Origin: Synechococcus sp. SynAce01
GTDB lineage: Bacteria > Cyanobacteriota > Cyanobacteriia > PCC-6307 > Cyanobiaceae
Direction: 5' to 3'
Assembly: GCF_001885215.1 (NCBI RefSeq)
Contig: NZ_CP018091.1
Coordinates: 2,356,001 to 2,420,000 of the forward strand
Length of the DNA stretch: 64,000 bases
Each line of letters opens with the position of its first letter. Position 1 is the stretch's first letter. The translations under genes and the position numbers were made by a program. Of this stretch, positions 56,329 through 64,000 are shown one piece after another. The notes below the pieces were generated by a model. That model was not told the DNA's origin and ran no database searches. It saw only the letters and a program-made list of their open reading frames with translations.

Positions 56329-57543
56329 ATGACAGACCCTTCGCCCACCGGCGCTTCAGCTTCCGGCACGAGCTCATCAGCCTTCGACCGTCGCCCCGGC
56401 ACTGAAGGCTCCGAAGCGCTGGAAAAAGAGCGCAAACTTCCCCTCACCGGCTGGCAGCAGGAGGTGGATCAGGGCCTGCAATACGGCCTGGAGGCCGCCG
56501 AGAGCATTGTTGATCGGCGCATCTCCACCTTCTCGCGCGGAGAGCTGCCCCACTACGCGGGCATCAACACCTTCATGAAGGCGCCTTACATCGAAGACGT
56601 GAACCGCGTCGGCGATTTTGATGTGGCGATTCTGGGCGTGCCCCACGATTCCGGCACCACCTACCGCCCCGGCACCCGCTTCGGGCCCCAGGGCATTCGC
56701 CGTATCTCGGCCCTCTACACGCCCTACAACTACGAGATGGGCGTTGACCTGCGCGAGTCGATCAGGCTTTGCGATGTGGGCGACATCTTCACGATTCCCG
56801 CCAACAACGAAAAGAGTTTCGATCAGATCTCCAAGGGTGTGGCCCACGTGTTCAGCAGTGGCGCCTTTCCGATCATCCTCGGCGGCGATCACTCGATCGG
56901 TTTTCCCACCGTGCGCGGCGTCTGCCGCCATCTGGGCGACAAAAAGGTGGGCATCATCCACTTCGATCGTCATGTCGACACCCAGGAGATCGACCTCGAC
57001 GAGCGCATGCACACCTGCCCTTGGTTCCATGCCACCAACATGGCCAACGCGCCGGCCGAGAACCTGGTGCAACTGGGCATCGGCGGCTGGCAGGTGCCCC
57101 GCGAAGGGGTGAAGGTCTGCCGTGAGCGCGGCACCAACGTGCTCACCGTCACCGACATCTGCGACATGGGCCTGGAGGCGGCTGCCAAGTTCGCGATCGA
57201 GCGCGCCACCGACGGCACCGACTGCGTCTACATCTCCTTTGATATCGACTGCATCGACGCCGGTTTCGTGCCTGGTACCGGCTGGCCCGAGCCCGGCGGC
57301 CTGCTGCCGCGCGAGGCCCTGAAGTTGCTGGAGCTGATCGTGCGCCATGTGCCGGTCTGCGGCCTCGAGGTGGTGGAGGTGTCGCCCCCTTACGACATCA
57401 GCGACATGACCTCACTGATGGCTACCCGGGTGATCTGCGATGTGATGGCCCACCTGGTGGTGAGCGGCCAGCTGCCCAGAAAGGAGAAGCCGTCCTGGCT
57501 GCACGATCACTGCAACATGGCCGTCGATCAGAAGTGGAGATAG
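56329..57543 (+). CDS. gdmH: Nickel-dependent guanidine hydrolase GdmH (ureohydrolase family)
   Basis: The 404-residue enzyme is of the arginase/agmatinase fold and hydrolyses guanidine to ammonia and urea. Metal ligands are visible in GGDHSIGFPT (about 184), HFDRHVDTQ (about 211) and SFDIDCIDAGFVPGTGWPEPGG (about 305). The DRHVD form, in place of the DAHxD of agmatinases, and the long N-terminal extension agree with Synechocystis GdmH (Sll1077) as I recall it. The upstream guanidine riboswitch and downstream HypA/HypB-like nickel chaperones support guanidine rather than agmatine as substrate. ATG 56329 lies just after the riboswitch; the longer frame runs through it and is not coding. Confidence 0.92.
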   Translation: MTDPSPTGASASGTSSSAFDRRPGTEGSEALEKERKLPLTGWQQEVDQGLQYGLEAAESIVDRRISTFSRGELPHYAGINTFMKAPYIEDVNRVGDFDVAILGVPHDSGTTYRPGTRFGPQGIRRISALYTPYNYEMGVDLRESIRLCDVGDIFTIPANNEKSFDQISKGVAHVFSSGAFPIILGGDHSIGFPTVRGVCRHLGDKKVGIIHFDRHVDTQEIDLDERMHTCPWFHATNMANAPAENLVQLGIGGWQVPREGVKVCRERGTNVLTVTDICDMGLEAAAKFAIERATDGTDCVYISFDIDCIDAGFVPGTGWPEPGGLLPREALKLLELIVRHVPVCGLEVVEVSPPYDISDMTSLMATRVICDVMAHLVVSGQLPRKEKPSWLHDHCNMAVDQKWR

Positions 57544-57547
57544 GGCC

Positions 57548-57955
57548 ATGCACGAAGTCGACATGACCAAGTGCCTGCTGCTCTCCCTGCAGGAGTGGAA
57601 GCGGGAGCACGAACCCCACACCCCTTGCGTCTCGGCTGTGCACCTCGAGGTGGGTGATTTCACCTGCGTCGAACCCGCCGCCCTGCGCTTCACCTTCGCC
57701 GCTGCCGTGCAGGGCACCTGGCTGGATGGCTCGAAACTCCAGATCGCCACCGTGCCCCTGCGCGCCCGCTGCCTGGGCTGCTCCGCCGTTTATGCCCCCG
57801 AGCCGGATCAGGCCTACCGCTCCCCCTGCTGCGATCGGCCAATGGAGGAGATCATCAGCGGCCGCGAGCTGCGCATCTGTTCTGTCGATTACAGCCTCTC
57901 GCCTCTGTCTGCCTCGCCTCAGTCTTCAGGTTCCACCTCCCTTTCCTCGCGCTGA
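57548..57955 (+). CDS. ghaA: HypA-like nickel chaperone for guanidine hydrolase (GhaA)
   Basis: The 135-residue HypA homologue begins [14 protein letters not shown] with the nickel-binding Met-His. It has a zinc ribbon CLGCSAVY...SPCCDRPM, in which the second pair is CC rather than CxxC. In Synechocystis the paralogous pair encoded after gdmH (Sll1078/Sll1079) loads nickel into GdmH. The C-terminal 25 residues are Ser-rich and unconserved-looking. It is tightly linked to gdmH (4 bases) and to the HypB-like gene (4 bases). Confidence 0.88.
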   Translation: MHEVDMTKCLLLSLQEWKREHEPHTPCVSAVHLEVGDFTCVEPAALRFTFAAAVQGTWLDGSKLQIATVPLRARCLGCSAVYAPEPDQAYRSPCCDRPMEEIISGRELRICSVDYSLSPLSASPQSSGSTSLSSR

Positions 57956-57959
57956 CCCC

Positions 57960-58697
57960 ATGCACATGCCTCTCAGCGACACACTCGGCCTCAACTTGAT
58001 GGCCGCCAACCAGCACCAGGCCGATCACAACCGTGAGCGCTTCGATGCCTGGCAGTTGCTCTGCCTCAACGTGATGAGCAGTCCCGGCGCCGGGAAAACC
58101 TCCCTGCTGGAGGCCACGATCACCGCTTTGGCCCCCCAGCTGGCGATGGCGGTGCTGGAAGGCGACATGACCACCCAGCTCGATGCCGAGCGCCTCGAAG
58201 CTGTCGGTGTGCCGGTGGTGCCGATCACCACCGGTCGCGCCTGCCATCTCGATGCGGCGATGGTGAGCGGCGGTCTGCGCCAGCTCCAGGCGCGGCTGTC
58301 CCCGGCCGATCTCGACCTGCTCTGGGTGGAGAACGTGGGCAACCTGGTTTGTCCGGCCGAATTTGAGGTGGGCGAGCACCTCAAGGTGGCGCTGCTCAGT
58401 GTCACCGAAGGCGACGACAAACCGCTCAAGTACCCGGTGATGTTCCGCGAGGCCGATTGCGTGCTGATCACCAAGGTGGATCTGCTCCCCTATCTGCCTG
58501 TGGAGGTGGAGCGCTTCGAAGAGCACATCCATGCCGTCAACCCTGCCGCCACGGTGTTCCAGCTCTCAGCCAGCAGTGGCGTTGGCCTCCAGGCCTGGTA
58601 CCAGTGGCTGCTCGACACCAGCCGCGAGCACACCCAGGCGTTGACAGGCCAGACCATCACCGCTGGCCGTTCAGCCCATGAGCCGGTTGCTGTCTGA
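57960..58697 (+). CDS. ghaB: HypB-like nickel-insertion GTPase for guanidine hydrolase (GhaB)
   Basis: The 245-residue GTPase has Walker [14 protein letters not shown] (about 40), [31 protein letters not shown] (metal/switch II) and TKVD. It lacks the N-terminal Cys cluster present in the HypB at 21731, starting instead [14 protein letters not shown]. Context makes it the partner of the preceding HypA-like protein in nickel delivery to GdmH. ATG 57960 follows the previous stop by 4 bases; the longer frame overlaps ghaA. Confidence 0.9.
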   Translation: MHMPLSDTLGLNLMAANQHQADHNRERFDAWQLLCLNVMSSPGAGKTSLLEATITALAPQLAMAVLEGDMTTQLDAERLEAVGVPVVPITTGRACHLDAAMVSGGLRQLQARLSPADLDLLWVENVGNLVCPAEFEVGEHLKVALLSVTEGDDKPLKYPVMFREADCVLITKVDLLPYLPVEVERFEEHIHAVNPAATVFQLSASSGVGLQAWYQWLLDTSREHTQALTGQTITAGRSAHEPVAV

Positions 58698-58782
58698 TGG
58701 CAGCTCCTCTGAGCTGATTCGCTCTCCAGGCGATTTGTGATCGCCGCCCAACCCCCGCACCTTCCACTCACGCCATTCAGCC

Positions 58783-59793
58783 ATGACCAACTCTTCAGCC
58801 AAGAAACGCAACCGCGCCCTCAGCCTGCTGCTGCTCGCCACCCTCAGCGGCGGTCTGCTTGCCAGTTGCCAGCAACCTCCCCAGGAGGGCAACGCTCCGG
58901 TGCGGATCGGCTACAGCGCCTGGCCCGGTTGGTTCCCCTGGAAGGTCAGTGAGGAGAAGGGCCTGTTCGAGCAGGCCGGCGTTCCGGTCACCCTGCAGTG
59001 GTTCGATGGCTACCTCGATTCGATCAACGCGCTCAACGCCGGCCAGCTCGACTGCAACAGCCAGACCCTGGGCGACACGATCAGTTCGGTTGCTGGTGGC
59101 GCCGACCTGCGGGTGGTGCTCACCAACGACAACTCAACCGGTAACGACCAGGTGATCGCCGCCGAGGGGATCAGCAGCGTGGCCGATCTCAAGGGCAAGT
59201 CGGTCGCGGCCGAGGAAGGCACGGTCGACCATTACCTGCTGCTGCTCGGTCTCAAGCAGGCCGGCCTCAGCGCCGATGACATCACCTTCGTTCCGCTCGA
59301 AACCGGTGCCGCCGCCGCCGCCTTTGTGGCTGCTCAGGTGGATGCGGTGGGCGTGTTTGCCCCCTTCACCACCCAGGCCCTCAAGCGCAGCGGCAGCACC
59401 ACCTTGTTCTCTTCCGCGGATTTCCCCGGAGCGATCAGCGATCACCTGGTCTGCCGGACCGAATTCGTGGAGAAAAACCCCGAGCAACTGCAGAACGTGG
59501 TGAACGCCTGGTTCGCCACCCTCGCTGAGATCAAGGCCCAGCCTGAATCCAGCCTGGCGATCATGGCCGAACGGGCCGGTGTCACCGAGGCCGAATACAG
59601 CGAATACGACGCCGGCACCACGATCTTCAGCCTTGAAGACAATCGCCAGGCCTTCCAGCCCGGCGACACGATGCAGTCGCTGCCTTTCGCTGCCGCTCAG
59701 ATCAGCGACTTCCTCCAAGAGGTGGGCTTGGCTGAGACCCCGCCCGATCTCACCAACCTGTTCGATTCTCGCTTCGTTGAGGCTGTCAAGTGA
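58783..59793 (+). CDS. ABC transporter substrate-binding lipoprotein, probable guanidine importer
   Basis: The 336-residue protein has a lipoprotein signal (SLLLLATLSGGLLASC, Cys29) and the NMT1/SsuA-TauA-like fold: IGYSAWPGWFPWKVSEEKGLFE, LNAGQLDCNSQTLGDTI, LKGKSVAAEEGTVDHYLL and AAQVDAVGVFAPF. The family usually binds nitrate, sulfonates or pyrimidine precursors. The operon position after gdmH-ghaAB, as in Synechocystis sll1080-1082, indicates guanidine or a close derivative. It lies 85 bases after ghaB. Confidence 0.85.
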   Translation: MTNSSAKKRNRALSLLLLATLSGGLLASCQQPPQEGNAPVRIGYSAWPGWFPWKVSEEKGLFEQAGVPVTLQWFDGYLDSINALNAGQLDCNSQTLGDTISSVAGGADLRVVLTNDNSTGNDQVIAAEGISSVADLKGKSVAAEEGTVDHYLLLLGLKQAGLSADDITFVPLETGAAAAAFVAAQVDAVGVFAPFTTQALKRSGSTTLFSSADFPGAISDHLVCRTEFVEKNPEQLQNVVNAWFATLAEIKAQPESSLAIMAERAGVTEAEYSEYDAGTTIFSLEDNRQAFQPGDTMQSLPFAAAQISDFLQEVGLAETPPDLTNLFDSRFVEAVK

Positions 59794-60554
59794 GCCTGCG
59801 CAGGCAGTTGGATCAGCCCTGGTTGCTCGGTCTGGTCGGCATTTTCAGCCTGCTGCTGCTCTGGCAGCTGGTGGCAGCTTCGCGGGTCGTCGATCCGCTC
59901 TTTCTGCCCAGCCCGGCGGAGGTGCTGGCTGCCGGAGCGGAGCAGGCTCAAGAGGGGATCTTGGTCAACGATGCCCTGGCGAGCATTGGCCGCGTGCTGG
60001 GGGGCTATGCCCTCTCGATCCTGGTCTCGTTGCCGCTCGGCATTGCGATGGGCAGCAACCGGCTGGTCTGCCAGCTGCTGGAGCCCCTGCTGGGTCTGAT
60101 CCGCTACATGCCGGCACCGGCCTTCATCCCGCTGTTGATCATCTATTTCGGCCTGGGGGAGCTGCCGAAGGTGCTGCTGATCTTCATCGGCACCCTCTTC
60201 TTCAACACCTTGATGATCATGGATGCGGTCAAGTTCGTGCCCCGCGAACTGCTGGAGTCGGCCCTCACCATGGGTGGGCGGGGGTTGCAGATCATCACCA
60301 AGGTGGTGGCGCCTTTCATCGCTCCCCAGGTGCTTGATGCTTATCGGATCAACATGGCGGCCGCCTGGAATCTGGTGATCGTGGCTGAACTGGTGGCGGC
60401 TAACGAGGGGCTCGGCAAACGGATCAGCCTGGCCCAACGCTTCCTGCGCACCGATGAAATCTTTGTGGGGCTGATCGTGATTGGACTGATCGGCCTGCTG
60501 ATCGATCTGGGCTTTCGCCTGCTGATGCGCCGAACCTGCCGCTGGGCGATCTGA
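59790..60554 (+). CDS. ABC transporter permease of the guanidine operon
   Basis: The 254-residue permease is of the SsuC/TauC type with six membrane segments. It has the conserved YMPAPAFIPLLIIYFGLGELPKVLLIF (shortened here) and the EAA-like ALTMGGRGLQIITKVV loop for ATPase contact. The start GTG 59790 overlaps the binding-protein stop by 4 bases, and the stop shares a base with the ATPase start. Confidence 0.87.
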   Translation: MSLRRQLDQPWLLGLVGIFSLLLLWQLVAASRVVDPLFLPSPAEVLAAGAEQAQEGILVNDALASIGRVLGGYALSILVSLPLGIAMGSNRLVCQLLEPLLGLIRYMPAPAFIPLLIIYFGLGELPKVLLIFIGTLFFNTLMIMDAVKFVPRELLESALTMGGRGLQIITKVVAPFIAPQVLDAYRINMAAAWNLVIVAELVAANEGLGKRISLAQRFLRTDEIFVGLIVIGLIGLLIDLGFRLLMRRTCRWAI

Positions 60555-61372
60555 TGCATCTGTCTGTTAAAGGCGTCAGCAAATCGTTCGGCAAGGGCCG
60601 CGACAGCAAACTCGTGCTCGAGGACATCAATCTCGAGATCAACTCCGGCGAATTCGTGGCGCTCGTCGGCAGTTCAGGTTCTGGAAAATCAACCGTGATG
60701 CGCTTGATCGCTGGCCTGGAGCAACCCAGCAGCGGCACCATCCACATGGACGATCGCCCGGTGCGCGGACCCGGGCCGGATCGGGGCATGGTTTTCCAGA
60801 AGTACAGCCTCTATCCCTGGCTGAGTGCTGCCGACAACGTGGCCTTCGGGATGCGGCTGCAGGGGCGAAACAAGCGTGACGTCAAGGAACGCACCGCCTA
60901 TTTCCTTGAAGTGGTGGGTCTGCAGGATTCAGCCAGCCGCTTTCCTCGCCAGCTCTCCGGCGGCATGCAGCAGCGGGTGGCGATTGCCCGGGCCCTGGCG
61001 GCTGATCCCAAGGTGATGCTGCTCGATGAGCCCTTCGGTGCTCTTGATCTACAGATCCGCGAGTCGATGCAGGAATTCCTCTACCAATTGTGGGAACGCT
61101 CTGGCCTCACGGCCTTGCTGATCACCCACGACCTGGAAGAAGCGTTGCTGATGGCCCAGAAGGTCCACATCATGGCGCCAGGACCGGGCCGGATCGTACG
61201 CACCGTGGCGGCCACCCTTGATCGCAGCAACCTCAGTGCGCTGCGGATGGAGCGGAGCTTCCTGGAGCTTCGCGAAGATCTGGCCGGTTGCCTGCGGGGT
61301 CTGGATCAGGAACCAGCAGTGCTGGCGGCAAGATCCTTGGCGTCAACGACCGGATCCAGCAGTTCCGGTTGA
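60554..61372 (+). CDS. ABC transporter ATPase of the guanidine operon
   Basis: The 272-residue ATPase has Walker [15 protein letters not shown] (about 39), Q-loop [12 protein letters not shown], signature [15 protein letters not shown] (about 135), Walker [13 protein letters not shown] and switch [12 protein letters not shown]. This is the SsuB/TauB/NrtD pattern. The last 23 codons overlap a possible small gene on the other strand (61306-61500). Confidence 0.9.
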   Translation: MHLSVKGVSKSFGKGRDSKLVLEDINLEINSGEFVALVGSSGSGKSTVMRLIAGLEQPSSGTIHMDDRPVRGPGPDRGMVFQKYSLYPWLSAADNVAFGMRLQGRNKRDVKERTAYFLEVVGLQDSASRFPRQLSGGMQQRVAIARALAADPKVMLLDEPFGALDLQIRESMQEFLYQLWERSGLTALLITHDLEEALLMAQKVHIMAPGPGRIVRTVAATLDRSNLSALRMERSFLELREDLAGCLRGLDQEPAVLAARSLASTTGSSSSG

Positions 61373-61500
61373 ACACCGAGGTAAACGGCTTCGCGGAACA
61401 GGGCCTGAAGGATGTCGGCATCGCCGCTTTGGCGGGCTGTGCTGTAGCGCTGCCGCAGGGACTGAACCATGGCCTGATGGTGGGTCTGCGATTCGATCAT
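61306..61500 (-). CDS. Small predicted protein, function unknown
   Basis: This 64-residue reading frame starts at ATG 61500 and reads MIESQTHHQAMVQSLRQRY...[18 protein letters not shown]. It looks like a compact alpha-helical protein with good amphipathic periodicity. Its 3' third overlaps the end of the ABC ATPase gene on the opposite strand. I do not recognise it. It is supported only by plausible composition and by filling the gap up to the transglutaminase gene. Confidence 0.4.
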   Translation of the reverse strand: MIESQTHHQAMVQSLRQRYSTARQSGDADILQALFREAVYLGVQPELLDPVVDAKDLAASTAGS

Positions 61501-61559
61501 GGATTTTCCGTATCAGATACAACAATTCTATCCAGCCACTTTTGGTTCAGCCGGCTGAT

Positions 61560-61601
61560 TGAAGCCATTGGACTGAAGCCATTGGATCGAAGCTGTTGGA
61601 T
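61560..61601. repeat. Three tandem 14-base repeats
   Basis: TGAAGCCATTGGAC, TGAAGCCATTGGAT and CGAAGCTGTTGGAT follow each other directly, with a degenerate start of a fourth. They sit in the 110 bases between the small ORF and the transglutaminase stop. No coding role is apparent. Confidence 0.85.
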
Positions 61602-61611
61602 GAAAGCCGTC

Positions 61612-62445
61612 TCAGCGCGAGAGTGGAGCCGACTGGTCGACGGGCAGGGCCTGGGTGATCACCTCAAAGCCGGTCAGCTCGTGCTCGCCGAAGGAGCGCA
61701 AAAAAGGCACATCGGCCGCATCGCGGCCGCGGGCGATCAGCACCCGGCCGATCCGGGGCGTGTTGTAGCGGGCATCGAAGGTGTACCACCAACCATCGAG
61801 GTAGGCCTCGAACCAGGCCGAGAAATCAATCGGCTCCGGACTGGGGGTGACGCCGGTATAGCCGACATAGCCGGTGCAGTAGCGGGCCGGAATGTTCAGG
61901 CAACGGCAGAAGCAGATCGCCAGATGGGCGAAGTCGCGACAGACGCCGAGGCCTTCCTGGTGCGCGTCGAGGGCCGTTTTGGTGGAGCGGGCGTCGTCAC
62001 CGCTGAACTGGATGTGGCTGTGAACGTGATCACAGATCGCCTGCACCAGCGGCCAGCCGGCGAGCGACCCACCGAACAGGCTCCAGGCGGTGTCGATCAA
62101 CCGGTCGGTTTCGCAGTAGCGGCTTGCGTTGAGAAAGGGCAGCACATCGGGCGGCAACGACTCCACAGGCATCTGCCAGGCCGAGGGCACCACCGCATCG
62201 CTCTGGCCGCTGTCGGCTACCACGGTGCTGAGGCTGATGTGGCTCTCGCCGGCCGGGGCCACCAGGCGGCAGCAGCGGTTGCCCTGGCTATCGCAGAACT
62301 CCTCCACCGGCACCGCCGGCTCCACCAGGATTGGATCGGCTCCCAGCAGATCCTGCTGGCGGGAGCTGTGCGGCTGCAGCAGCAACAGCAGCGGTGTGGG
62401 CTGGGGACAGATCACCGTGAGCTCACAGCCGACATTGATTTTCAT
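61612..62445 (-). CDS. Transglutaminase-like (cysteine protease fold) protein
   Basis: The 277-residue protein has an N-terminal beta domain and a transglutaminase-core region with GVCRDFAHLAICFCRCLNIPARY (catalytic Cys near 168), the most conserved part of this bacterial family. The partner segment reads PIDFSAWFEAYLDGWWYTFDAR. The Asp is present, but the canonical His of the HAW motif is replaced by Ser, a form I recall in this subfamily. The following NTPRIGRVLIARGRDAADV is also typical. Cytoplasmic; substrate unknown, and peptidase rather than cross-linking activity is more likely. Confidence 0.8.
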   Translation of the reverse strand: MKINVGCELTVICPQPTPLLLLLQPHSSRQQDLLGADPILVEPAVPVEEFCDSQGNRCCRLVAPAGESHISLSTVVADSGQSDAVVPSAWQMPVESLPPDVLPFLNASRYCETDRLIDTAWSLFGGSLAGWPLVQAICDHVHSHIQFSGDDARSTKTALDAHQEGLGVCRDFAHLAICFCRCLNIPARYCTGYVGYTGVTPSPEPIDFSAWFEAYLDGWWYTFDARYNTPRIGRVLIARGRDAADVPFLRSFGEHELTGFEVITQALPVDQSAPLSR

Positions 62446-62504
62446 GGCTGGGTGAACTCCTTGCCTGAACGCGCTGGGCTCACTCTGCCGATGCCGGACG
62501 CGGC

Positions 62505-63422
62505 TCAGGCCGGATGTGCGGAAGTGAAGGCCCCAGGGTCGTTATGGCGCGGCTCACCGCCGAGAATTTCTGTGAGTTCCAGTCGCCAGGCAGCAGGAAA
62601 GGGCCAGTGTGCCAGGCCCTGGAGGATGCGGCTGGCGTAGTCGGCGCTGGGGCGCAGCCCCTCGGCACTCCATACCGCTGTGGGCACATAGGTGGAGGCC
62701 TCGAAGTACTCAGCCGCCGGGCTGTTCACCGTCGATGTCTTCACCGTCACGGTGTGGGGCCGGTAGTGGCCGATCGCCACGCCCTCGCAGGCATCGAGCC
62801 GGCGGCGATCGGCTGGGTTGAGATGGTGCACCACTCCCCAGCAGTTGCGGCCGGGTTCGGGCTGGATGCCGGCGGCGCCATCGGCTGGATCGGCGCCTGG
62901 GCCCTGCGCCAGCCGGATCTTGTGGATACTCCAGCGCCAACCCGCCAAGGTCGTCACCAGGCCACTGCCGTCCCAGCCAGCGCAGCGGGCAGAGAGCTGG
63001 TCGGGGCAGAGGTTCGACCCATAGCTGAAGATCGGCGTTGAGCCCCAGTCGGCGAAGGGCACCAGTGGGGCTGCGGCCACCAGTTCGGGGCGGCCCACAT
63101 ACACCCAGGCCCATGTTCCGTCACCCAGCTGGAGCCAGTGGCGGGTGTAGTCAAAGGGAACATTTTCGAGCTGGTCGAGTCCGGCCAGCACCGCAGCCGA
63201 GACCGCGAACAGTTCGCCGTGAATCAGGGGGGGCGGCCCCTGCCGATCGCCTGCAGCCGCTGGCTGTGCCATCACGGCCATCGGATAGGGCCCGAGGTCA
63301 TGGAGCTGCGCGCCCAGCAGACGCCTCCGCCCGAGGAAGCGTGCTCCGCCCAGCCAGGAGTGGTTGCTCTGGCCCCGTTTGAGCGTGCCGTAAACGAACA
63401 CCGAAGCCAGGCCGCTAGCCAC
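62505..63422 (-). CDS. Double gamma-glutamylcyclotransferase (AIG2-like) domain protein
   Basis: The 305-residue protein carries two GGCT folds in tandem. The first (about 1-125) starts VFVYGTLKRGQSNHSWLGGA and has GELFAVSAAVLAGLDQLE, where the Glu is near the active site. The second (about 130-290) starts IFSYGSNLCPDQLSARC and has WGVVHHLNPADRRRLDACEG with YRPHTVTV. Single-domain relatives release 5-oxoproline from gamma-glutamyl compounds. The two halves resemble different subfamilies (GGACT-like and GGCT-like), so this looks like a fusion rather than a recent duplication. Three bases separate it from the DCC gene upstream. Confidence 0.82.
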   Translation of the reverse strand: MASGLASVFVYGTLKRGQSNHSWLGGARFLGRRRLLGAQLHDLGPYPMAVMAQPAAAGDRQGPPPLIHGELFAVSAAVLAGLDQLENVPFDYTRHWLQLGDGTWAWVYVGRPELVAAAPLVPFADWGSTPIFSYGSNLCPDQLSARCAGWDGSGLVTTLAGWRWSIHKIRLAQGPGADPADGAAGIQPEPGRNCWGVVHHLNPADRRRLDACEGVAIGHYRPHTVTVKTSTVNSPAAEYFEASTYVPTAVWSAEGLRPSADYASRILQGLAHWPFPAAWRLELTEILGGEPRHNDPGAFTSAHPA

Positions 63423-63425
63423 GCC

Positions 63426-63824
63426 CTACGCCTGGCCGGCCGATGGATCGAGCGGCAGGCCCTTGAGGCCCAGCGCCAGACGCCGCGCCAGCAGCAGCAG
63501 CGGATAGAGACGACGACTGCGGCCGGGATCGCCAAACACCAGGCCTAGTAACTGCAGCACACCGGGGTTGGGCTTCATTTGCTGGCACAAGCGGCTCACG
63601 GCTTCCGAGCCATGCCAGCAGCGCTCTCCTTCGATCAGCACCGCCCCGGCGGCCAGGTCATAGCCCCGTTGTTTCAGCTGCTCACGAAGCTGGTGATCGG
63701 CGCGGCCATCCACGATCTCCAGGCCAGGCAATTCGCCCCGCAGGGCGCTGGTGGCCGCAAAGGAACGGCAGAACGGGCAACCGCCGTCATAGACGAGTTG
63801 CATGGGCTGGGCCATGGCGGGCAT
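63426..63824 (-). CDS. DCC-family (DUF393, YuxK-like) thiol-disulfide oxidoreductase
   Basis: The 132-residue protein begins with the signature LVYDGGCPFCRSF near residue 10, which names the family after its D-x-x-C-x-x-C motif. ALRGELPGLEIVDGRA and GERCWHGSEAVSRL follow, with a C-terminal LYPLLLLARRLALGL helix. It is probably a small redox protein; no substrate is known. ATG at codon 4 is an alternative start. It is likely co-transcribed with the double-GGCT gene. Confidence 0.82.
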   Translation of the reverse strand: MPAMAQPMQLVYDGGCPFCRSFAATSALRGELPGLEIVDGRADHQLREQLKQRGYDLAAGAVLIEGERCWHGSEAVSRLCQQMKPNPGVLQLLGLVFGDPGRSRRLYPLLLLARRLALGLKGLPLDPSAGQA

Positions 63825-63939
63825 GGGTCAAGTTGAAATGGCTGAAATCAAGGTGGCGTTGGCCGTCGCCGTCCTCCTCAACGATATCCACGAAGCTCTC
63901 GCCGAAGCGCAGGCGTGATCCGCCATAGCTCCAGCGGGC
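63787..63939 (-). pseudogene. Remnant resembling the tail of a Kir-type potassium channel
   Basis: Read on the minus strand, the 50 codons up to the stop at 63787 give SRLRFGESFVDIVEEDGDGQ followed by RHLDFSHFN. This resembles the end of the cytoplasmic domain of bacterial inward-rectifier channels (RFVDIF...DYSRFH form). An in-frame TAG at 63940-63942 closes it upstream, and the last codons overlap the DCC gene. It is either a decayed remnant or a gene with a frameshift near 63940. The final 58 bases of the window show nothing else. Low confidence. Confidence 0.3.
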
Positions 63940-64000
63940 CTACACCGGACTTCTCACCGTTTCATCCACCCCCTGGTGGCCTCCTCAGGGGCGCCTGAGC

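Noticed and set aside
56329-57543. Agmatinase or arginase (speB) assignment
   Set aside because: The riboswitch, nickel chaperones and DRHVD metal motif point to guanidine hydrolase instead.
57654-57959. N-terminal extension of the HypB-like GTPase
   Set aside because: It overlaps the HypA-like gene in another frame and has no HypB features.

Overview
This 64 kb window is chromosomal DNA from a GC-rich unicellular cyanobacterium, most likely of the Cyanobium/Synechococcus picocyanobacterial kind. The evidence is the gene set: a bidirectional Hox NiFe hydrogenase, the NDH-1MS CO2-uptake operon (ndhF3-ndhD3-cupA-cupS), the bicarbonate transporter BicA, a nickel-dependent guanidine hydrolase operon behind a guanidine-I riboswitch, an OMP decarboxylase/OPRT fusion, a NatFGH/BgtA-type amino-acid transporter and several copies of the cyanobacterial HIP1 octamer GCGATCGC. 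The species call is inference; no rRNA gene is present.

Layout. 1-8322 is housekeeping: a SRAP-domain protein (cut by the left edge), ftsH, argF, lexA with its own SOS box, tRNA-Ala(GGC), a CPA1 Na+/H+ antiporter and ppsA. 8475-14188 is the hydrogenase operon hoxEFUYHW-hypA. 14196-21640 is a different kind of DNA: an O-methyltransferase, a complete IS3-family element, an integron attC-like hairpin, a seven-repeat zinc-ribbon protein with a nuclease-like tail, an unassigned DDE transposase, a pair of TTATGCGG/CCGCATAA palindromes and a broken HNH endonuclease. 21731-31905 resumes hydrogenase maturation (hypB-hypF-hypC-nifJ-DHOD-like-hypD-hypE). The mobile block thus sits between hypA and hypB and appears to split one hox-hyp supercluster.

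31918-34150 holds cysK and a CaCA exchanger on the minus strand. 34323-45394 is an inorganic-carbon and sodium island: bicA, a P2-type cation ATPase, a NhaD/ArsB-type permease, then ndhF3-ndhD3-cupA-cupS. The ndhD3 N-terminus is out of frame by one base. A P-II paralogue with an altered T-loop (Thr49, Phe51) and a four-gene amino-acid ABC transporter follow on the minus strand, then ktrB and pyrC on plus, pyrFE on minus, a PQQ-type sugar dehydrogenase lipoprotein and a NUDIX gene with an internal deletion.

56190-61372 is the guanidine module: riboswitch, guanidine hydrolase (gdmH), HypA/HypB-like nickel chaperones and a three-gene ABC importer. With the hydrogenase hyp genes the window carries two complete HypA/HypB nickel-insertion pairs serving two different nickel enzymes. 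The right end holds a small predicted protein, a transglutaminase-like protein, a double gamma-glutamylcyclotransferase-domain protein, a DCC-family thiol oxidoreductase and a short remnant resembling a Kir-channel tail.
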